DNA of 64,000 nucleotides from Abelmoschus esculentus (Eukaryota > Streptophyta > Magnoliopsida > Malvales > Malvaceae): contig JAUCBN010000014.1 of the NCBI GenBank assembly GCA_035048815.1, positions 19,389,501 through 19,453,500 of the forward strand, read 5' to 3'. Both the position numbers and the translations under genes were made by a program. The notes under the pieces are model-generated. The model saw only the letters and a program-made list of their open reading frames with translations. It was not told where the DNA came from and searched no databases. This document shows positions 56,565-64,000 of this stretch, in pieces. Numbering within the stretch: position 1 is the first letter of the stretch; every line of letters starts with the position of its first letter.

Positions 56565-57555
56565 TCGATACCCACCTTAGTAACTGTTGCTATTACTATT
56601 TCACCACTACAGTCTGAAAGTGGAGATGAAGTTATATGCATAATGATTTTTATTGTAAAGACATTTTTTTTTATATTTTAATATTTATGTCTGATTTTAA
56701 ATTCTAAATTTTTTAAATTTGGTAGAGGCTCCAACTTCCTGAAGTTATATACATAATGATTTCTTAATCATATTTATAGAACAAAAATACTACTCTTTAA
56801 TATACTTAAGAAATGAAATCTATATAAATTTTAAAACTTTAGGGATGATTACCCTTTCTGATCCCTTGGTCTATCCCTGTTTTTGTCCCATGGTGAGTTG
56901 GTGACTGATGGTTGGCGGTTGCTTGGACGACCTCGACTCCACCATTGATGATATTGTAGATCGAATATAGAGTGGTTTTGACGTCATTTTCTTGTGTTTT
57001 GCTATGAACTGAATCTTGTCCTAAAAAGATTATTATCATCATGTTCTTACATGACAATCAAATCAAACAGATTTGACTGTAATTACTGCTGTCTGCTGGT
57101 ACTGGTAGAGTTGGAGTGACATTTTTCCTCTCTCAAGGATAAGGTTGAGGCCATACCAATAATACAACATTGTCAACAAGTTGCAATTTCCATGGTATCC
57201 TCGAAATTTCATATTACAGTTATTACAACTTGTTAGCTTAAGGTCCCACCCTTTTTGCCATACCTATCTTCTTTCCCACATGATTTTAGTCTGAGGTTGG
57301 TATCGTTTGCTGTGACCATGTACTATTCAGGTTTAATGTTCTTATGTACGGCGATGGAAAATAGTAAACAAAAAGAAAAGGAGAAAAAAATAGATTGCAT
57401 GAAAAAATCTTCTTGCCCTAACCTAACTGGCATTTCCATTTTATTATATTTGATGTTGGTTCGCCATGAATAGCTAACACAGATGGGACGAAGCAACTTT
57501 CCATAAACTATACAAAAAATTTATTCTCAAAACTACAATTTTTTATTTATTTATT
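56565..57555. other. Spacer
   Basis: AT-rich spacer with the 3' region of the EEP gene at its end. No gene is supported. Confidence 0.45.
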
Positions 57556-57561
57556 TTTTTG

Positions 57562-60413
57562 CTATAGTTTTTCCCGTGAGCTCCTTAGCCTAACCGGTGA
57601 GAACAGTGCGGTAAGTCGGGCATGATCGGACAGATGGTAGTTTTCGGGCCATATCCCTCTTTCCACTTCACGGGGGAAGAGCATCGCATTCTTCACCACC
57701 AAACCGATGGCTTCTTTCGTGGAGCCATCATTTGAGTCCTCTGAGTTGTTATCTTCATCCATATGAAATGAACATGTAGAGTTCCAAATTCTCTGCAGTA
57801 ACAATGTCGATCAATTATTAATTTTATGGAATTAAGCGTAGAGATTCGATGAAAGACAGTTCAATGCTGTTTGCATCCAACTTTCATTCATCTATTCAAT
57901 TATTAGGGACGTAAATTAGGGACGTAAACGAACCTTAAATTCGTCGTAACGTAGAACACCGTTTCCATCAACATTTGCTTGGACCCAAAGCTCTTTTGTT
58001 TCCTGGAAACTCAGTCCGTGAGGAAGACCGGTTAAGTGTAGCTGTAGATGATTAGGAAAAGGTGAGAATTTTACTTTTATCACTCACAATCGAATACGTA
58101 TACCTAGGAAATGAATGAAGAGTACCTGTTTAAGCGCATCGCAGAAAGCCGAATACGTTATGTAGTTGCCATTGTTGTCTCCCCTTAGAAAGTCAAATGC
58201 ATCCTTTTCATCCAATGAAGCCTTTTTAAGTTGATACTGGAACCAAGAAAAAGGAAATCAAATTTCAAATGTCAATATGATAATTTGTGATATGAACTAA
58301 AGAAGCTACAATATGACCTAGAAAGACAATATTTGGAATAACATTATAGTATGAAACTGCTGATCTGACCTTTATTATACCAAAAGCTGCTTCGGCCCAA
58401 CTTATCTTCAATGGTTTTACCGACTTAATAGGGTTACGAAGCCATATGAAATCGACACCACAGATGTTTCCTCTATGATTTCGATGGCTAACCCACTGTA
58501 ATATATGAGAACAGAGCCAACACATAACTATGCAAACTAATCATATAGAGGTACATTGATATACCGATGCTAAAATATGAAATCAAATGTACAAACCTTG
58601 TAATCACTGTCTGTATATTCATGTGCAATATCGTACGATGATACAAATCCCTGGGACCTGAGGAACTTGTAAACATGCCCACGTTTGCTTCCATTCCAGT
58701 CACTACAAGAACCAATAACATTATACGAAACAGATTCGAATGTGCATCTCCGAGAAAATATCAAACGGTAAAACTAAGCATTATGCTTACCCGCAGAGTA
58801 TGACAGGCGCCTGGCTGAGTTTGTTTTCTCTCTGATATGTTTCGAGATATTGTAGTATTTTATAAACCTAAGCAAAGAATGCCACAGAAAGAGGTAAGTA
58901 CTGACTGTTAACTTAGAAAAGAGGAACCGAAGCAGAAATCGGTGTCATAGAAGGACATATTCAAGAGGAAGACAAAGTGTACCTGGTGCAGTCTTAGGAT
59001 GGATAAACTCGAATCATGAGGAAATAATAGGTGTGTGTTCATGATAAGAATCTCTTGTTCGGTATCGTCATCCTTACTGAAAGGGATAACCGATTGAACA
59101 TGTGTCAGTTGAGCAACACGATCTCCAAAGTCATTGAAGAGCAACTCCTTGTAATTTAAAATCCTGAAGTAATCCTTGTGTATAGCAGTCAACAAACCTG
59201 GGAAAGTAAGAATAATACAAGTTCTCATGCCTGGTACTCTAATCAGTGAATACTTTAAACAGAACTAGAGTCAAAACAAAGCATCAAGGACTGAAGTAAT
59301 TGAATTTAAAATCTTTCGGGATGGTCTGTACATGATATAAGGGTGGTAAACAGCCTAAAAGATATCCCCATCGTCTTCCCCATTGCTAGCAGCTGGAAAG
59401 ATAGAGAAAAAGAGGAAATATGTGAACTACAAAGGAGACAAATTCAGCTCCCAAATGGTGAGAAAATGGTCATTATTTGGTTAACCGTATTCTATAGGAA
59501 ATGATCCAAAAGGAAGGTTCAAAGACTGACGGCATACCAGTCAGACATGAACCACCAAACTGAAGAATAGATTTGTGTGCTGAACACTAGGATTCTCTAA
59601 TGATTTTGTGTCCATTTAAGATTAATTTATATATAGTAAGGAAAGCATATAAGAACACCCTACTAATCTATCCCACTTGTGTAAAAAAAGTCTTAGAATT
59701 TGCCTATAGCATGAGAAGAAATGAGTTAAAAGAGCATGTACCATCTCCTCGGTTGTTGGTTCTTGCAAGCGTAAATGAGTCATAACGGGCAGCACCAAGC
59801 CTTTGTTCATACATCTGCACCAATTCTTCATTTCCAACCCAAAATTCCTATAACCGAATTCGAACCAAAATCCACGTTAAAGATAAGGCTTATGCCATCA
59901 TATTTGACTCTTAATAGGAAGAAAAGGGCACATGAAATCCACCTGGAGACAGATAATGGAAGAGCTTTCGTACAGCAACCAATCGACAATCCTTTCATTT
60001 CTAGCTAACCAAAATGCTCTAAAATCACTTTCACGAATGCTCTGATTCTGTTCCATAATAAAAATGAAAATTGGTAAATTTTACAAACGAAAACAAATGA
60101 ATGAAAGAAAGGGGAAGGAGAAGAAGAAATCACCTGCTGGTCCAATCGCTTGTAGATAGGAGCCAGGATGTTGAAGGTGGTACAAGAAACGCAGGGCTCC
60201 GAGATCGATGAAGCAAATTTACCACTTTTTGTCCTCAAAATCGTTCCTTTAAAAGGAACAGATTCATTTTCACTTGAATCCACATTAGCAAATTCTGGGT
60301 CTTTAAAAAAACTTGCCAATATCACCTTTTTCAAACAAACAAAAAAAAATTATTAAAAAAAAATAAAATCGAAAGAGAAACAAAACCCAAAGCTCCAAAA
60401 TCCCACATACCAT
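57562..60413 (-). CDS. Endonuclease/exonuclease/phosphatase family protein with EF-hand-like loops
   Basis: The fold is that of CCR4-type deadenylases and related phosphodiesterases. Coding exons: 60413-60411, 60325-60134, 60047-59943, 59847-59742, 59197-58983, 58867-58791, 58702-58597, 58495-58370, 58236-58126, 58041-57934 and 57792-57562. All have GT-AG introns and join in frame to 459 residues. Catalytic motifs in order: TFNILAPIYKR, IICLQEFW (metal-binding Glu), IMNTHLLFPHD, ILCGDWNGSKRG and, at the C-terminus, the catalytic SDHARLTALF. Between the last two lies a calcium-binding-type insert: a degenerate loop GDNNGNYITYSA and a better one NVDGNGVLRYDE with acidic residues at positions 3 and 12. 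This layout matches the Arabidopsis 'calcium-binding endonuclease/exonuclease/phosphatase' type (At5g54130-like). The substrate is unknown. The first coding exon would contain only the ATG, followed by GTATGT, so the start is the least certain part. Confidence 0.88.
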
Positions 60414-60419
60414 TTCAAA

Positions 60420-62655
60420 AGTCTGCTAAATAAGATTGCTGCTCTTGTTGTTGTCGTAAGCAAGTAGAACAGGGAAAATGGAAGAAAAAAAAAGGTTATT
60501 TTTCAGAAAAAAAAATTTCAGGCCTTGTGAACAGAGATAGATGCAGGTGAAGAGTGATGTTATAATTAATACGGTGGAGATTATTTTAAAATTTATTTGC
60601 ACAAAAGTTGATAGAGAAACGGATTGATCGAATTCAGGGGGGGTGGGGGAGGCGGAATTAGTGGTTTTTGTTTTTGTTTTGACAATGGAAAACAATGAGG
60701 TCCCACCCAAGGTTTAACCTTTATTTATGGTGTTTGGGGTGAAAATAATTAGCCAGACTAACCAGGGAATCGACTAGGCTGGAACTGATATCTCTGTGAT
60801 CTTAACCGTAATTCAAAGAAACATTCCTATTTTAGGAAAAATCTGTGACGGGTGTCCAACACTACTGAATACTATTAATGTTGAATATCGTTGAATATTA
60901 TTAAATTAATTAATAAAAATTTAAAATTATAAAGACTCGATATGTAATTAATAAAAAAGTGATAAACTCAGCATATAATTAATAATTATATGATTAATTT
61001 ATTAGATTTTTATTCTTTATAAATTAATTTAAGAATATTCAACCATATTTAAAATCATCCCTATTTTAAAAATGATGTAACAACTTGATTTTTTTTAAAA
61101 TCATATGGGATTCAAAGATATAATTAAGGGTAAAAAATATCATTAGTTACTAAATTATTCTTGTTTTTTTTGTTTGGTCACTCAATTATTATTTTTAGTA
61201 AATCATCCTTAATGTTATATATATTTTTTATTTTGATCACTAATGATATTTTTTTTCTTATTTGGTTCACTAAACTATTGTTTTTTCCATGAGTTTTTTT
61301 AATGAATGTGACCAAAATAAAAAATATAATATTAACATATAATGTTGTAATTTCTTATTCTTAATGTTTATTAATTTCATTGATAGAAAGAAAAATTACA
61401 GTAATAGAAAATGATATAGGGAGGAGAAGAAGATAAAGATTGAGAAAATTTACTACAATCGATATTTATGAATATTCTATATCCTTTTTCTAGAGTTTCA
61501 TGATCTATTCATATTAATAATAACATTATCTATTTAATCTAAAAATTAAATAGTTTCAGTCACGTGATCTTTCCTAACATCCCTCAAATTTTGATTCATA
61601 ACAAAAGTTTATAATTTTTAATGTATTTCATGTTATAAATAAAAGCAAAGGGTAAACTATATAAAATGTCATTAAACTTTAGTTTTTTATCGAAAATATT
61701 ATTGTATTATAAAAAATATTATCGTACTACTGAATTTTATTTTAGTTTCAATTCAAGCATTTCATTATTAAATTATAATAGCATGTTAAATGCAAAACAA
61801 CGTTGTTTTGGTCAGAGTTAAATTTAAAAATCTGTAAAGGATAAGACTAAAATGACATTAAAAATTTGAGGGGATTAAATTTTTTTTTCAAAAATTAAAG
61901 GAATATATTATTGATTTTACATTTTCCTTAAAGAAATAGTATATCATTACTGTTTAACGTAAAAAATTGATGGAGATCACATTCCTGTAAAACCCTAAGA
62001 TAGATTAAAACGGCATTACTTTATTAAAAATAATACATTTGTGAAAGTCGACTATCCCTATAAAATTATATATCTTATAAATTGAATTTTTGAAAATTAT
62101 AAATATTCACATAATTTATATATTTTCTATTGATGATATAGTTTTATGAATTTTAATTTTTAAATTTTAATATAATTTTTAAAATATTTGTATAGTTTGG
62201 AGGATGATAGTCGATTCTTTACTATTGTTTTATGTAATAATATTAGATATAGGGAGATTTTTAACAAGCCATATAAAAATATATCTCATGTATGACTTTA
62301 CGTCCATTAAATTATACAATTTTATTAAAAAAATATTTGTATATCATAAAGTAACATCTTGAGTTTTTATATATGTAACATTAGAATAGGACAATGGTCG
62401 ACATGGATAGAACTATATGGATCAATGATGATTGATACCTAAAGATTGGAACTTCATGCCATGGGAAATTTCTGTTTCATTCAAATCACCTGGAATTCTA
62501 GGAAAGTTTCGATTTTGTTTTTGTTTTCAATGAAAATAAGAACGATCTATTTCAATTACAAAGTTTGAGTTACATTGAATAAAGAATGAATTAAATGGGT
62601 ATAAGAATTTCATCTACAACAAGAAATCGAAATAGGTCAGCAAAAACTGTCTGCT
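60420..62655. other. Spacer between EEP gene and Kazal gene
   Basis: EEP promoter and leader to about 60720, then AT-rich DNA. Includes the second copy of a dispersed repeat (60848-60915) and, at about 61140-61325, repeated words of the form TTGGTCACTCAATTATT that resemble MITE ends seen elsewhere in the window. No gene was seen. Confidence 0.45.
60848..60915 (+). repeat. Dispersed repeat, copy 2
   Basis: TATTAATGTTGAATATCGTT followed by GAATATTATTAAATTAATTA matches 49573-49615 with few differences, in the same orientation. Confidence 0.55.
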
Positions 62656-62663
62656 GTGACCGA

Positions 62664-63053
62664 TCAGAACAGACCACACAATACAGAAAGTCCCAGCAAG
62701 ATAAGCCAGACAATGTGAACCAAGAGCAGCACTTGACCGGAAAAGGAAACACTACCTCCACTCCCAACTTCACAAAATCCTAGTTTCGCCACGCGAGTGC
62801 CAGCACAAAAGGCATCACCACAACCACACCAATACGTGATGCCGTTCACGCCACAAACCGGCTCCGTTCGGAAGCAATTCACGGGGCATGATGCAGGCTT
62901 AGTGAACCTTGCACAGACTCCTTCGCTCTCGTCGAATCCATCGGAAGGTAACCGTAGGAATCTCAAATCAACCGGTACAGATCGTGCGACTGGCGGCCAT
63001 AAACAAAAGAATAAGATGAATAGGGTGGGTGGAGTTGCCGTGAAGCACGGCAT
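62664..63053 (-). CDS. Kazal-type serine protease inhibitor-like protein
   Basis: A single exon encodes 129 residues. The ATG at 63053 (MPCFTATPPT) is the first in frame and opens a signal peptide (LFILFFCLWPPVARS), so the protein enters the secretory path. The Kazal-like core at about residues 46-85 has CPVNCFRTEPVCGVNGITYW followed by CGCGDAFCAGTRVAKLGFC, with the Cys spacing and the VCGxNGxTY signature of the fold. The C-terminus VLLLVHIVWLILLGLSVLCG is a hydrophobic helix, suggesting membrane anchoring or a GPI-type signal. Plants have only a few such genes (Arabidopsis At3g61980 and At4g01575 types), and inhibitor activity is not well established. In Arabidopsis these genes sit beside NGA2 and NGA4, as here beside NGATHA. 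Intact. Confidence 0.9.
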   Translation of the reverse strand: MPCFTATPPTLFILFFCLWPPVARSVPVDLRFLRLPSDGFDESEGVCARFTKPASCPVNCFRTEPVCGVNGITYWCGCGDAFCAGTRVAKLGFCEVGSGGSVSFSGQVLLLVHIVWLILLGLSVLCGLF

Positions 63054-63059
63054 GTGGTC

Positions 63060-64000
63060 TTCAATTGAAATGAAAAATTGGAATCCGACACCTACCGCCA
63101 ATTGTGTTTAAACTGGTACAGATTTAAGGGCATGTGGTTGGTTTCGGATAGAGAGAAACGGCGCAAACTTCGTTCAACCAACGTCCACCTGAACTTTCCC
63201 GTCTTTCAAACCTGTTTGGGTTAAAAATAGCAAGACTTTGTAGGACAAAATTAATGGATTAGTGGCCATAGACTAAATTTGTTCATAAATATTTTTAATC
63301 TTTCGATAAAATATACACACCTTATAAATATTGTAATTAAACTCGAGTCTTCTAAGATAAATATTATTCACTTTTTTTAATAAGATCATTTATTGGATTC
63401 AAAGATATAAAAAAAAACTTAAAAATCAGAAAAGGTAAATAATTACTAAAAGATTAAAAATTAAAAAAAGACTTAAAAGTCCAAAATTTATTTTGGAAAT
63501 AATATTTTTTAAATACTATAATTTTGTTTATTTTATAAATGAATAAAAACATTAACAAATGCAAAAAAAATGTTGCTTGAAAATAGAAAAGTTTTGAACA
63601 AAATATTATTTGAGAAAAAATAATTCTACTAATTTTTTAGTTATATATATTAAAACTTTGTGATATTTATAAATTTTACTGGGTTCTTTTTCGTGATTTT
63701 TTTTTAATTTTTAAAACTTTATTATAATTTATCATTGGATTGCATAAGATTTTAATAATTTATTTCGAAAAATTAAAGTAATAAAAGGAGGATTTATCTT
63801 AAATACATTGACAGTGAGAAAGCTAAAGTTTTCGTAAATGTTTTAATTCTAGAGTTTAGGGTGTAAAATTTAGGGATTTAAGTATAAATATTTAAAATTT
63901 AGAGATAGTAGTTATAATTTAGGGTTATTAAAGGTTAAATTTTAGTTTTAGGGTAATATGGTTAGGATTTAGGATTTAACTTATAAACCTTAAATTATAA
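63060..64000. other. Kazal gene promoter and AT-rich spacer
   Basis: The first 150 bp should hold the leader and promoter of the leftward Kazal gene. The rest is AT-rich, with scattered TTTAGGG-like words at 63850-63980. No gene was seen. Confidence 0.5.

Noticed and set aside
60134..60334. EEP protein starting at a codon before the second exon (KKVILAS..)
   Set aside because: That position is TTG, not ATG. The only suitable ATG is at 60413 with a GTATGT donor.
63840..63990. Telomere-like TTTAGGG words
   Set aside because: They are scattered and degenerate with no tandem array; similar words occur in other AT-rich spacers.
1..64000. tRNA or rRNA genes, CRISPR arrays, LTR retrotransposons, viral insertions
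   Set aside because: No GGTTCGAATCC-type tRNA arm in a cloverleaf context apart from the SINEs, no spaced direct-repeat arrays, no reverse transcriptase, integrase or coat-like frames.

Overview
The window is nuclear DNA from a flowering plant. It is AT-rich, its genes have many short GT-AG introns, and its proteins match eudicot families. The style of the proteins and the MITE-rich spacers suggest a rosid, possibly the cotton family (Malvaceae), but that is an impression and not a measurement. No prokaryotic, organellar or viral segment was seen, and no CRISPR array or tRNA gene.

Layout. 1-2.5 kb is AT-rich spacer. 2.8-3.5 kb (-) is a cytochrome b5. 3.86-4.58 kb (-) is a broken HD-Zip I gene of the ATHB7/ATHB12 type. 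8.3-8.5 kb (+) is a MIR166 hairpin. 12.1-12.9 kb (-) is a DC1-domain protein. 12.9-21.1 kb is transposon-derived spacer with a MITE-like foldback, two copies of a tRNA-derived SINE (one with a perfect 11-bp target-site duplication) and a foldback element holding the SINE. 21.3-22.8 kb (+) is a MYC-type bHLH (bHLH14-like). 25.4-27.2 kb (-) is an RRM protein, divergent from a decayed ribosomal P1 gene at 27.7-28.3 kb (+). 28.7-30.5 kb (+) is the plastid pyruvate dehydrogenase E1-alpha gene, carrying two apparent one-base losses. 32.09-32.2 kb (+) is a relic last exon of a clock PRR gene (CCT motif). 34.9-36.3 kb (+) is a bHLH57/70-like factor. 38.2-39.2 kb (+) is CURT1B, flanked by retroelement scraps. 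41.1-43.5 kb (+) is a soluble pyrophosphatase. 43.5-51.1 kb is spacer. 51.3-52.3 kb (+) is a NGATHA B3 factor. 56.1-56.6 kb (-) is an unrecognised ORF. 57.6-60.4 kb (-) is an EEP-family phosphatase/nuclease with EF-hand-like loops. 62.7-63.1 kb (-) is a Kazal-type inhibitor-like protein.

The genes are independent plant transcription units and not an operon or a single system. Their order is informative: cytochrome b5, ATHB7/12, MIR166, RRM, P1/PDH, PRR, bHLH57/70, CURT1B, pyrophosphatase, NGATHA and Kazal match the gene order I recall for duplicated Arabidopsis segments (At2g466-468, At1g010, At3g618-619, At4g008-015). The window therefore looks like one copy of an old eudicot block that is losing duplicate genes. 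The HD-Zip gene, the P1 gene and the PRR gene are each caught at a different stage of decay, and the LHY/CCA1 and DCL1 genes expected beside the pyrophosphatase are absent. I found no convincing undescribed molecular system. The most notable signals are this set of gene relics, the nested SINE/foldback, a GC-AG intron in CURT1B and upstream ORFs in front of NGATHA.
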